This document shows, piece after piece, positions 7,281 to 16,700 of a stretch of 20,819 nucleotides of DNA. Numbering within the stretch: position 1 is the stretch's first letter; each line of letters opens with the position of its first letter. Under the pieces are notes generated by a model. The model had not been told where the DNA came from, did no database searches, and saw only the letters and a list, made by a program, of their open reading frames with translations. The translations under genes were made by a program, and so were the position numbers. This stretch comes from UBA8437 sp003445035 (GTDB lineage Bacteria; Planctomycetota; Planctomycetia; Planctomycetales; Planctomycetaceae): NCBI GenBank assembly GCA_937901285.1, contig CALCHI010000175.1:1-20819 (forward strand), given 5' to 3'.

Positions 7281-9401
7281 ATGTCGTTCCTGCGTATTTC
7301 CTGGCTGGTCCTGCTCCTGGCCGGTTCTCTCCAGGCTGCGTCAAGGCCCAACATCATCGTGATCATGTCGGACGACATGGGGTATTCGGACATCGGCTGT
7401 TACGGCAGCGAGGTGGCGACGCCGACGCTCGATCGCCTGGCGGCCGGGGGCCTGCGGTTCACGCAGTTCTACAACACGGGCCGGTGTTGTCCGACGCGGG
7501 CCAGCCTGATGACCGGTCTTTACCCGCACCAGGCGGGTATCGGCCACATGATGAACGACCGGGGTCATCCCGGTTACCGCGGTGATCTCAACAATCGTTG
7601 TGTCACGATCGCCCAGGTGCTGGGCACGGCCGGGTATCGCTGCTACATGTCCGGCAAGTGGCATATCACCAAGACGACCCGTCCGAAAAACGAGGACGGA
7701 AAGCACAACTGGCCTCGCCAGAGAGGGTTCGATCGGTTCTACGGGACCATCCACGGAGCCGGCAGTTTCTTCGATCCCAATTCTCTGACCCGCGACAACA
7801 CGCTGATCGCTCCCGAAGATCCCGACAGCTACTACTACACCGATGCGATCAGTGACAACGCGGCGCAGTTCATTACCGATCACGACAGCGACAAGCCGTT
7901 CTTCATGTACGTTGCCTACACCGCCGCCCACTGGCCGATGCACGCCAAGCCGGCGGATATCGCCAAGTACAAGGGCCGGTACGACAAGGGCTGGGATGTG
8001 CTGCGTGATGAGCGATTGGCACGCATGCGAAAGATGGGAGTGCTGGACCGCTCCTGGCCGCTTTCGCCCAATGTCCAGGACTGGAGCGATGCCAGGAACA
8101 AGCCCTGGCAGCGGGTGCGGATGGAGGTCTACGCCGCGATGATCGATTCGATGGACCAGGGTATCTCGCGGATTGTCGGAGCCCTGAAAACGGCCGGTCA
8201 ATTCGACAACACGCTGGTGCTGTTCTTGCAGGACAACGGCGGATGCCAGGAGGAATTCGGCAGCAACGGCGCGGTGCGACCCAAGAATCTGGCGCGGCAG
8301 TCGGCGATGAAACCGGGCGAACTGCAGTACTCGATGGTGCCCAAGATCACCCGCGACGGCAGGCCGGTCCGCCAGGGATTCGGTGTCACGCCCGGCCCAT
8401 CCGACACCTACGTCGCCTATGGCATCCAGTGGGCCAACGCTTCCAATACGCCGTTCCGCGAGTACAAGCACTTTGTCCACGAGGGAGGCATTTCGACTCC
8501 GCTGATTGCTCACTGGCCCAACGGGATCAAGGAACACGGAACCTTCCGGCATGAGCCGGGTCACCTCGTTGACATCATGGCCACGTGCGTCGACCTGGCC
8601 GAAGCGAAGTATCCGGCGGAATGGAAGAAGAGTCCGGTGCACTCGATGGAAGGCAAGAGCCTGGTGCCGGTCTTCGGCGGGAAGGACCTGCCGGACCGGC
8701 CGTTGTACTGGGAACACGAGGGCAACCGGGCCGTGCGGGTCGGCGACTGGAAACTGGTTGCCAAGGGTCGGAATGGGCCGTGGGAACTGTACAACCTGAA
8801 AACCGACCGCAGTGAACTGAAGAACCTGGTCGAGGCGGAGGCCGAGCGGGCCAAGAAACTCGAGTCACTCTGGAACACGTGGGCCATTCGTGCCAACGTG
8901 CTGCCCTGGCCGAACTCGGGACAGGCCCGGAAGGTCAGCCGCAAGAGAATGCTGAATTTGAAAGCCGACGCGCGGTTGCCTCGGGACGGTGGCGTACCGA
9001 ACGTGAAGGGCCGAGGGTTCACCGTCACCGCTACGATCGGGCAGCCCGGCCAGGGTGTACTGGTCGGGCACGGGGGCACCGCCCATGGCTGGGCGCTGTG
9101 GGTCAAGGACGGGAAGCCGGTCTTCTCGTTCCGCCGCAACGGCAAGCTGACCGAGCTGGTCGGCCCCGACGCCCTGGGCAAATCTCGGGTTGTCTCGGCG
9201 CGAGTCGGTGAAGATGGTGGCCTGGTTCTGCTGGTCGGTGACCGCGAGGTCGCTCGGGCCAAGGCCGCCGGCACTCTGGCACAGGTTCCCCAGGACGGCC
9301 TCGAGGTGGGCCAGGATATCAACGGGGCCGTGGGTGGTTACCAGGCCCCCAATCGCTTCAGCGGCCAGGTCTCGGGTGTCACGATCCGACTGGCCAAATG
9401 A
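7281..9401 (+). CDS. Arylsulfatase with C-terminal extension domain
   Basis: This 706-residue exported type I sulfatase hydrolyses sulfate esters, probably on algal or other sulfated glycans (substrate inferred). After the signal peptide (1-20) comes RPNIIVIMSDDMGYSDIGCYG with calcium ligands Asp31-Asp32. The formylglycine motif CCPTR follows (C69 converted, C70 as the x position, R73), in the family context ASLMTGLYPHQ. A second metal pair, Asp318-Asn319, lies in LQDNGG. The sulfatase fold ends near 555 with ELYNLKTDRSELKNL. A further 150 residues (about 560-706) look like a beta-rich concanavalin-like domain, perhaps for substrate binding. Start 7281 is chosen over an upstream in-frame ATG at 7179 because the signal peptide begins here and AAGGA sits 7 bases before it. 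It lies 111 bases after the DUF1501 gene with no clear promoter between, so it is probably third in that operon. Confidence 0.95.
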   Translation: MSFLRISWLVLLLAGSLQAASRPNIIVIMSDDMGYSDIGCYGSEVATPTLDRLAAGGLRFTQFYNTGRCCPTRASLMTGLYPHQAGIGHMMNDRGHPGYRGDLNNRCVTIAQVLGTAGYRCYMSGKWHITKTTRPKNEDGKHNWPRQRGFDRFYGTIHGAGSFFDPNSLTRDNTLIAPEDPDSYYYTDAISDNAAQFITDHDSDKPFFMYVAYTAAHWPMHAKPADIAKYKGRYDKGWDVLRDERLARMRKMGVLDRSWPLSPNVQDWSDARNKPWQRVRMEVYAAMIDSMDQGISRIVGALKTAGQFDNTLVLFLQDNGGCQEEFGSNGAVRPKNLARQSAMKPGELQYSMVPKITRDGRPVRQGFGVTPGPSDTYVAYGIQWANASNTPFREYKHFVHEGGISTPLIAHWPNGIKEHGTFRHEPGHLVDIMATCVDLAEAKYPAEWKKSPVHSMEGKSLVPVFGGKDLPDRPLYWEHEGNRAVRVGDWKLVAKGRNGPWELYNLKTDRSELKNLVEAEAERAKKLESLWNTWAIRANVLPWPNSGQARKVSRKRMLNLKADARLPRDGGVPNVKGRGFTVTATIGQPGQGVLVGHGGTAHGWALWVKDGKPVFSFRRNGKLTELVGPDALGKSRVVSARVGEDGGLVLLVGDREVARAKAAGTLAQVPQDGLEVGQDINGAVGGYQAPNRFSGQVSGVTIRLAK

Positions 9402-9422
9402 TGCCCATCGATTGCGTCATTT
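9396..9422. terminator. Symmetric hairpin spanning both convergent stop codons
   Basis: AAATGATG (9396-9403) pairs with CGTCATTT (9415-9422), 8 bp including one G-U, around an 11-base loop. The stem contains the TGA of the upstream sulfatase (9399-9401) and the TCA complement of the opposing gene's TGA (9417-9419). With only 15 bases between the two stops, this is the only place a shared bidirectional terminator could sit. The AT-rich stem lacks a good T-run, so function is uncertain. Confidence 0.35.
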
Positions 9423-12320
9423 CTTGCTGAACGCCGCGTGTTTGGGGTCACCGCCGGAGCGAATGTAGGCCACCAAATCGAGGATCTCGCTGCGAGTCAA
9501 CGTGTTCAGCAGGCCCTCGGGCATCAGCGACGTTTTCGAGGGAATGACCTCTTCGATGGTGTCGCGTCGCACGGCGGTGAAATTGCCGGGCTCGAGCATG
9601 TTGGTCATCACCATGATGTTCTGCCCGCTGAGATTGGCGACACGTCCGATGACCGTCTTGCCGTTGTCGAGAACGAACATCGAGGCCTGGTACTGATCCG
9701 AGACGGTTCTCGAGGGAATGGTCATCGAATCGAGCAGATCCTTGTTGTTGAAGCGGCGGGCTGCGGCTGTCAGATCGGGGCCGACGATGCCTCCCTGGCC
9801 ACGGAACCGGTGGCATTTGAAACAACTGGCGGCAGCGAACAGTTCGCGGCCTTTCCGGAAATTCCGTCCGGAGAGTGGCTCGGCCAGGGCTGGCAGCAGG
9901 GCCTCGGTGGTCCACTTGCGGACGAACTTCCGAGGTGTGGCGTCGGGGGCGACCGAATTGGGTTTTGCGACGGCCTCGAGTGTCTTGGCCAGGGCCTGCT
10001 TTTCGGTCGGTGGCAGGGCCGCGATAGCCTCGTTGCGGATGTTTCTCAGGAAACCGGCGAACGAGTGGCCTCCACGCGCGGCGGCGGCGGCATTGAAGGA
10101 CTCGAAGTAGGTTTTCCGTCCCTCCCGGGTCCATCCGTTGGTCTGCTTTCTCAGCAACAACGCGTATTGCAACCGGTCTTGTTGAGTGCGGGCCGCGGCG
10201 AGCAGGGTGAGTGTCCGGGGAACGGCGCGGGGCGCATCGAGGAAGATCAACAGCTGGGCCAGTTCGCGGTTCAGCGGGGCCGAGTTCGCCGGGAACAGCC
10301 CGTCGATGTGGGACAGGATCTTCTGTCGGACCTGGCCGGTCGGACGACCCATCCTGAGTCCCACCAGCCCGTACGCCCTCAACAGTCCGAGTTGACCGGG
10401 CTCTTTGAGCAACGAGATCCTGGCGCGGGACAGCGAGTTGACGAGGTCGGCCTGCAGGGCCTTGTCGCCGTGGCGGGCCAGGGCGATGGCGGCTTCGATT
10501 CGTGCCCGCGGGCGAGTTTCGGACAGCGCCCGCTTCGCCCACCGTTCCACCGGCTGGTGTTCGACTGCCACGCGGGCGGCGAAGCGGATATGGCGGTCCG
10601 GACTCGAGAGGTGGGGCCACAGGGATTCGGTGACACCGACGGGGCCGGGTCGCTGCATGGCCTCGAGCTGTCGTCTCAACGACCGCTCCTTGGTGCCGGT
10701 GGCGTTCTTGCCGTCAACCGGCTTGGTCGATTCCTTCCCGGCGTAGGTCACTCGGTACAGGCCCGACTGGGTGCGGCGGCCTCCGATGGTGAAGTACATC
10801 GCACCGTCGGTGGGGTTGATCAGCACGTCGGTGAGCGGCAATGGCGCGGCCGAGAGGAACCGTTCGGTGGTTCCGGTGTAGGTCGAGCCCTTGGGCTGCA
10901 TGTGGACGGCGTAGAGGATTCCGTAACTCCAGTCCGAAATGAACAGTGCCTTCTGGTACTTGCCAGGAAACTTGGCGCCGGTGCCAAACGCGATGCCCGT
11001 GGGGCAGCCCGGGCCGATGTCAACGACCGGTGGCAGGCTGTCGGGGTACCAGGTGGGCCATTTGCCGGTGCCGCTGCGCCAGCCGAACTCGCTACCGCCG
11101 GTCACGTGGCAGACACGGGTGGGACGGTACCATGGCGATCCGATGTCCCATTCCATGTCCGCGTCGAAGGTGAACAGTTCGCCGTCGGCGTTGAAGGCGA
11201 TGTCGAACTCGTTGCGGTATCCGACGCTGATCAGTTCCCACACGGTTCCCTCGGGGTTGATCCGGGCAATCCAGCCTCCCGGGGCCATCTTGCCCACCGC
11301 GTGTCCACCGGCATCCCACATCCGGTCGTGGAGGATGTCTTCCTTCCAGTTCCGGGGGACCACCGACTTCTCCATCTTCGGCAGGTTGGTGTGGTTGCCG
11401 GCACAGACGTACAGCGACTTTCCGTCCGGAGCAAGGATCACGGCGTGGGGACCGTGTTCGCCGCCGCCGGGAACGGCTCGCAACTTCTTCACCGTGTCGA
11501 ACTGGTCGTCGCCGTTACTGTCGGTGACCCGGTACAGGCCTGCACCGGGACCGTTGGTCATCACGTAGAGACTGTCGAAGGCGTAGACGATGCCGTGCGC
11601 CATCCCGATGTCGGCCGCGATCGTCTCGAGCTTGATCCCCTTCTCCGACTGCCCGATTGGCGGGGGCGTGATGCGGTACAGCTTGCCGTACTGGTCGGAA
11701 GTGATCAGCCGTCCCTTGGGGTCGGTGGCCAGCGTGACCCAGGATCCCTGTTGCTTGATCGGGACCGAGTAGAGCAGCTCGACCTGGAATCCCGGGGCCG
11801 CCTTGATCCGCTTGACCGGTGTGGCCAGCGGGGTGGGGGGCTGCTTGCGTTCCAGGGCGATGGTGGCCAGTTCGACCCGCCCCTTGCGGTTGCCCGGGTC
11901 CAGCCGCAGTTGTACCAGGTCGCTGTCGGTGTGAAAAAAGACATGGTAGTCGGCCCAGTTGTTGCCGCTTGCCCGAAACTGGAACTGCTCGGACCGCGCC
12001 TCGCTGAAGCCCTTGTCGGCCTCGGTGCCCCAGAAGATCTGTCCGTTCATGCGACCTCGGAAGCGGGCCTTCAGTGTCAGGCGATGCCAGCCACCGGTGA
12101 CCTGCACCGGTGTGACCAGGTGCGGGTCGTTTCCGGTGCACTGGATCATCAGGACGCCGTCGGCGACCGACAACTTGCAGTCTTTGACCGCAGTCCAGCC
12201 GCCGGCATCCTGCTGGAATTTCCACGATGCCAGTGGCTTGTCGTCATCAGCTGCCTCGGTGACAGCCAACGGGGCCAGGGCGAGCAGGCAGGCGACAAGG
12301 ACGTTTCGATGGGGGCGCAT
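9417..12320 (-). CDS. PVC-type membrane-bound dehydrogenase with C-terminal cytochrome c domain
   Basis: This 967-residue protein begins with a Sec signal peptide (1-23). A beta-sandwich-like N-terminal region follows (about 25-160). A large six-bladed-propeller dehydrogenase-like region runs from about 165 to 560, starting at PGFQVELLYSVP and containing VGYRNEFDIAFN, YRPTRVCHVTGGSEFGWR and DIGPGCPTGIAFG, phrases typical of PVC membrane-bound dehydrogenases. About 570-800 is a helical, HEAT-like segment. The C-terminus is a cytochrome c domain with heme motif CFKCH (833-837) and likely axial Met933 in SLMPEGLL, ending in the DLVAYIRSGGDP helix. It probably oxidises a sugar or alcohol outside the cytoplasm and passes electrons to its own heme. 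The substrate and any PQQ dependence are unknown. GGAG lies 6 bases before the start. It follows the DUF1501 gene at 13716 by 79 bases and may also have its own promoter. Confidence 0.92.
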   Translation of the reverse strand: MRPHRNVLVACLLALAPLAVTEAADDDKPLASWKFQQDAGGWTAVKDCKLSVADGVLMIQCTGNDPHLVTPVQVTGGWHRLTLKARFRGRMNGQIFWGTEADKGFSEARSEQFQFRASGNNWADYHVFFHTDSDLVQLRLDPGNRKGRVELATIALERKQPPTPLATPVKRIKAAPGFQVELLYSVPIKQQGSWVTLATDPKGRLITSDQYGKLYRITPPPIGQSEKGIKLETIAADIGMAHGIVYAFDSLYVMTNGPGAGLYRVTDSNGDDQFDTVKKLRAVPGGGEHGPHAVILAPDGKSLYVCAGNHTNLPKMEKSVVPRNWKEDILHDRMWDAGGHAVGKMAPGGWIARINPEGTVWELISVGYRNEFDIAFNADGELFTFDADMEWDIGSPWYRPTRVCHVTGGSEFGWRSGTGKWPTWYPDSLPPVVDIGPGCPTGIAFGTGAKFPGKYQKALFISDWSYGILYAVHMQPKGSTYTGTTERFLSAAPLPLTDVLINPTDGAMYFTIGGRRTQSGLYRVTYAGKESTKPVDGKNATGTKERSLRRQLEAMQRPGPVGVTESLWPHLSSPDRHIRFAARVAVEHQPVERWAKRALSETRPRARIEAAIALARHGDKALQADLVNSLSRARISLLKEPGQLGLLRAYGLVGLRMGRPTGQVRQKILSHIDGLFPANSAPLNRELAQLLIFLDAPRAVPRTLTLLAAARTQQDRLQYALLLRKQTNGWTREGRKTYFESFNAAAAARGGHSFAGFLRNIRNEAIAALPPTEKQALAKTLEAVAKPNSVAPDATPRKFVRKWTTEALLPALAEPLSGRNFRKGRELFAAASCFKCHRFRGQGGIVGPDLTAAARRFNNKDLLDSMTIPSRTVSDQYQASMFVLDNGKTVIGRVANLSGQNIMVMTNMLEPGNFTAVRRDTIEEVIPSKTSLMPEGLLNTLTRSEILDLVAYIRSGGDPKHAAFSKK

Positions 12321-12354
12321 GGTGACTCCAGCTGTGAATTCGATGCTGTCTCGA

Positions 12355-12362
12355 GATCCTAG
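12355..12362 (-). promoter_or_regulatory. -10-like box TAGGAT upstream of the PVC dehydrogenase gene
   Basis: On the minus strand CCTAGGATC (TAGGAT at 12361-12356) lies 35 bases before the ATG at 12320, inside the 79-base gap after the DUF1501 gene. It repeats the TAGGAT core found at 3086 and 17214. A TTGACC occurs further upstream (12390-12385), but the 23-base spacing is too long for a normal -35. It suggests independent transcription of the dehydrogenase. Confidence 0.35.
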
Positions 12363-12399
12363 GGTAAAGGTCGTCGGTCGAGATGGTCAATCGGCGCGA

Positions 12400-13716
12400 C
12401 TAGCCGAATGCCTGCGGGACCGCACGGCCGTTGTCGGTGATGGGCACCGGGCGAATGCCGTCGTAGAGTTCCTTGGCCGGGTTGACCTGCATTGCCCGGC
12501 AGATGGTCGCGTGCAGATCGGGGATCGAGACCGGGTGGTCAAGAATGGTCTTGCCCAACTCGTCGGTCGTGCCGATGGCCTGCCCGGTTTTCAGACCGCC
12601 GCCGGCCAGCACCACGCTGAAGGCCTTGCTGTAGTGGCCCCGGCCTCCCCTGGCATCGAATTCCGGCGGGCGGCCGAACTCGGTGGCAATCACGATCAGG
12701 GTGCGGTCCAGCCGCTTTCGTTTTTCCAGGTCGGTGATCAGCGCGGCAAAGGCCTGGTCGAGCTGGTCGATCATCCGGTGCTGTTGCTGCTGGCCTTCGT
12801 TGTGGGTGTCCCAGCCGGTGCCGTTGATGAAGTTCAGGTTGAAGGAGACCTCGACGAATCGCACGCCCGATTCGACCAGCCGCCTTGCCAGCAGGCAACG
12901 TTGACCGAATTCCGATCCGTAGGCCTGCCGCAACGCGTTGCTCTCGGACTCCAGGTCGAACACGCTCATGAACCTGGGTCCGGCCAGCTTCAGTCCCTGG
13001 GCGGCGGCGGCCGAATAGTCCCGGACGCGAGTGTCGGCGGAATTCTTGTCGAGGAACCGGCGGCGGATGCGGCCCAGCAACTTCTCGCGGCGGGCCTGTC
13101 GCTGGCGACCGACGCCGGTGGGCCGCTGCAGACCGGTTGGGCCGGCCTTGGTGTCGGTGAGATAGAGATAGCCGGAACCGGCACCCAGGAATCCGGGTCC
13201 GCGGCTGGCGCTGGGATACCCCATCACCACGTAGGGAGGAACGCCGTCACCCACCGCACCCCGTTCGTGTGCCATGATCGAGCCGATCGAGGGGTAGATC
13301 GTCGTGCCCGAGGGTGGTCGACCCGTGTGCATCCGGTTGGTGGCCGCGGCGTGCTCGTCGATGACTTCGTGGTGGACGCCACGCAGCAACACGCAGCGGT
13401 CCAGCAGTCGAGCCGATCGCTTCAGGTGTTCACAGACCTGCACGCCGGGAACAGCCGTGGGAATCGGGTCGTAATACGATCCGGCGATCTTCTTGCCGTC
13501 ACCCTTCCGCTTGGGGTCCCAGGTGTCGACGTGACACGCGCCGCCGCCCAGCCACAGCAGGATGCAGTTTTCGGCTTGCCCGACCGGTCCAATGTCCGGG
13601 CTGTTCCTGGTTGCCGGTTCGGATGCGGCGGACAAAACCGGCGGCAACACGGTGGTGCCGGCCAGTTGCAGGAACTGGCGTCGGGAATTGACGGCGAATG
13701 AGGGGAATGGCGTCAT
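12400..13716 (-). CDS. DUF1501 family protein, Tat-exported (second copy)
   Basis: This 438-residue protein is a paralogue of the one at 5706. It has a twin-arginine signal (NSRRQFLQLAG, Arg12-Arg13, then TTVLPPVLSAASE). The same signatures follow: LLWLGGGACHVDTWDPKRKGD, QRCLLARRLVESGVRFVEV, IATEFGRPPEFD, GRGHYSKAFSVVLAGGGLKTG and IPDLHATICRAM. It differs from the first copy by HYSK instead of DHN at the GRDHN position. The function is unproven; the family is thought to be related to the alkaline phosphatase/sulfatase fold. The start at 13716 is preferred to an in-frame ATG at 13782 because it puts the Tat motif at the N-terminus and overlaps the upstream stop as ATGA (13716-13713), implying translational coupling to the DUF1549/DUF1553 gene. 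No Shine-Dalgarno sequence is visible, consistent with coupling. Confidence 0.93.
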   Translation of the reverse strand: MTPFPSFAVNSRRQFLQLAGTTVLPPVLSAASEPATRNSPDIGPVGQAENCILLWLGGGACHVDTWDPKRKGDGKKIAGSYYDPIPTAVPGVQVCEHLKRSARLLDRCVLLRGVHHEVIDEHAAATNRMHTGRPPSGTTIYPSIGSIMAHERGAVGDGVPPYVVMGYPSASRGPGFLGAGSGYLYLTDTKAGPTGLQRPTGVGRQRQARREKLLGRIRRRFLDKNSADTRVRDYSAAAAQGLKLAGPRFMSVFDLESESNALRQAYGSEFGQRCLLARRLVESGVRFVEVSFNLNFINGTGWDTHNEGQQQQHRMIDQLDQAFAALITDLEKRKRLDRTLIVIATEFGRPPEFDARGGRGHYSKAFSVVLAGGGLKTGQAIGTTDELGKTILDHPVSIPDLHATICRAMQVNPAKELYDGIRPVPITDNGRAVPQAFG

Positions 13717-16700
13717 GGAGAAAACACGAATTCGGGGGAGTTCACCAAAGCCCAGATCACGTCCTCGGCCCGCTCGCGCCAACCGGCTGTCAGCCGGCTG
13801 GTGGGAGGGTCACCGGCACGGACCAGGCGTTCGAGCTCGAGCTTGATGCGGGTGGCGTCGGGATGAAGGTGATTGGACCACGAGACATGGGTCAGGCGTC
13901 GACTGGAGGGTGGTGGAGACTTGATGGCGCCGGGAACCCGCCGCTTCGAGTATCCGGGTGAAAGCACCGCGACGACCTCGGCCCGTTCTTCGGACGTGGC
14001 CGGTCGCGAGAGGATGTGCAGGTAAAAGAGATTGGCGATCTCCGGCAGCGAGAGATTGGTGACCAGCAGGTCGGTCAACGCGTGGTCGTCGGAAAGCACC
14101 ACGGTGCGGTGCGAGGCGGAGCTGTTGGCCAGGGCCAGGGGTTGCAGAACGGTCGTGGTGCCGTCGCGTAGCGTGATCGGGTGGGGTCGGCTCTCGCGCC
14201 ACCCGAACGCCATCAGCACATCGACGACACTTTGAGCCGCCGGCAACGCCAGTGCCGGTCGATCCCGCTCATTGGACAACGCCGCGAATTCCCAGGATCT
14301 CCGGGGCACGCCCAGGTTCAGGAAGGTGTTGGACCCCCGCCGGCCCTCCGGGTCGAGTGTCAGATGCTCGGTTCGCATCGCTTTTCCACTGACGACGAAC
14401 AGCGAGTCCACAATTTGTTCGGCCACCAGCCGGCGTCGAACCGGAGCGGGTGCCGGTGGAGTGTTGCCGGCGAGAGTGCTGGCGGGATGTGCCGGTCGCT
14501 GGTAGGCACGGGATTCGAAGATCAGCCGGGCGACGTGTTTCAGGTCGTAGCCGCTGCGGACCAGTTCTCGTCCCAGGTAATCGAGCAGTTTCGGGTAGAC
14601 CGGCTTCGCTTCGTTCCAGTCTTCAACCGAATCGACGAAGGCCCAGCCCAGGTAGCGCTTCCAGAGCCGATTGACCATGACGTGGGGAAAACGGTGGTTG
14701 GCCGGCGACGTGACCAGGGCGGCCAGCCGCTCACGGGCATCAGTGCGGTCTCGCAAAAGACCCCGCGGAAGCTTGCCACCGGCCAGTTCGGCGAACGGCC
14801 AGATGGGATCGATCGTGGTGCCCGGTTTCAGCGTGACCTTGACCGGTGAATCGGCCGACGGGGAGCCACCGGGAATCGTGCTGGTCTTGGGCAATTTCAG
14901 TGGACGCCGGTTGAGCATCGCGGCGAGGTTGAACAGCTGCTTCTGCCGGAACGGGTGGTAGGGCGCGTCGTGACAGCGAGCGCATTTCAATTGGACGCCC
15001 AGGAAAGCCGTTCCCAGCACATGGGCCTTGGCGGCCATCGGGGCGTCGTTCTCGGTGGCCATCGCGAAGCCGGCTGGGCCGCCGCCGTAACGACTGCCTT
15101 TCATCAGAACCAGTTCGGTCACGAACCGGTCGATCGGCTTGTTGTCACGGAACGAGTCGTGAATCCAGAACCGGAATGGGCCGGTGTTGTTCAGCTTCGG
15201 CTTCAGGATGCCGGGGTTCTCGGCGAGCACGTCCTGCCAGTAACCCACCCAGTGGTCGGCCCAGCGTGGATCGGCCAGGAAACGGGTGATGGCGTCGCCG
15301 CGGCGAGTGGCGACCGGGCGGGACAGGAACCAGCGGATCTCCGACCGGGTCGGAACAACACCGGTGGTATCCAGCGCCAGCCGGCGAAGAAACGTGTGAT
15401 CGCCAACAACCGATTCGTTGGATTTCGCAGCAGCGGCTGTCAACCAGCGATCAACCGGACCCAACGACATGTCGGTCCCCGGTAGTGCCGGGGCGGGGAC
15501 CGCCTGGCGGGCAATCCGGTGTCGACGTTTCCAGTATTCTCGTTCGATCGGGTCGCTGGTCCGACGTCTCTGGTCGTTCCAGGCGACCAGTTGTCGGTCG
15601 AAGGCATCGACGTAACGGTTCCATTCGACTTCCGAGAGACCGGGCGAGTCGGCGGCGTTGCCGGCCAGCAGCCGGAAGGGCTTTCCCTCGGGCGCGACGC
15701 CAACCAGCAGTTCCCCCAGTTCGGTCCGCACGCCTGCACCTCCGACAAACGCCTCGAGCAACAGCAGGCGGTCGTCGCCAGGGGCGGGTTCAAGTGTCAC
15801 GTCGACCAGGGCCTGCTGGTGTCCGGGCGAGAGGTCGACGAGGTCGTCTCGGCCGCTGACAACCTGCGGGGGGACCTTTTCGTGGCCGCTGGCGTTGCGA
15901 CTGAGAAACCCGGTTGAGGCGACCATTCGGCCGTCGATCGAGAGCCGGGCGGCATTACGGGCTCGCAGGACGAACCGGTATTTGCCCGCAGGCAATTTCA
16001 GATGACTTCGGGCTCGAAGCAGAAACGGCGACGGCCGATCGACAATCAGGCCCTCGGATGAGTACCTGCGTGGCAGCCCGACCCATGCCGCGGCCGGTTG
16101 TTGCCAGCGTTCCACTGGACGCAAGCGAGGGAAGTCCCACGACGTCTTGGCCGGCACCCCGTCGAGCAGCTCGACCAGGATCGCGTCCCCGGGCACCTTC
16201 GCATCGGGGATCTCAGCCAGCCGCGTATCGGGGCGAGTGGACTGGAAGTGTGTGGCGAGTCGCATGGAGGTCAGGGCCGTCCGATAGATGGCCACCTCGT
16301 CGATCTGTCCGGAGAGCGTTGCCCCGGGACTGCCGCCCAGCGTGCTGCCGATCCAGACCTCGTCGTTGTCCACGACCGGCGGCTTGGTCGTCTTGCCGCC
16401 CAGGTCCCAGTTTCCGGCTATCGGCTCGCCGTCCAGGTAGCCCCGCAAACTGTCCGGTTTGCCGAAGACATAGGTCACCGCGACGTGATGCCAGGCGTTG
16501 TCGGGCCGAAAGCCGACATCGGCGATCCAGCGGTGGAAGTCGTTGCGGTTCCCCTGCCGGTTGTCGGCATTGCGGAACAGGAAGCTGACCCGGGCTGTGC
16601 CCTGGCGACCGGTCAGTCGCAGGGCCCAGTTCTGGTTCTCCGATTTCTGGCCCGGATTGTTCGTCCGGCCCTTGCCGATGAGGTAGATGTTCTGCTCGCC

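Noticed and set aside
7341..8717. 458-codon open frame on the - strand inside the 706-residue arylsulfatase
   Set aside because: Antisense shadow with no domain, no signal peptide and no start context.
9438..12362. 974-codon open frame on the + strand opposite the PVC dehydrogenase gene
   Set aside because: It mirrors the minus-strand gene almost exactly. Its translation is low-complexity in Gly, Val, Glu, Gln and Asp with no recognisable domain, as expected antisense to a GC-rich gene with strong third-position bias. The minus strand carries clear family motifs.
11959..13701. 580-codon + strand frame crossing the 12321-12399 gap
   Set aside because: It spans antisense to two minus-strand genes with strong family matches and shows no recognisable domain.
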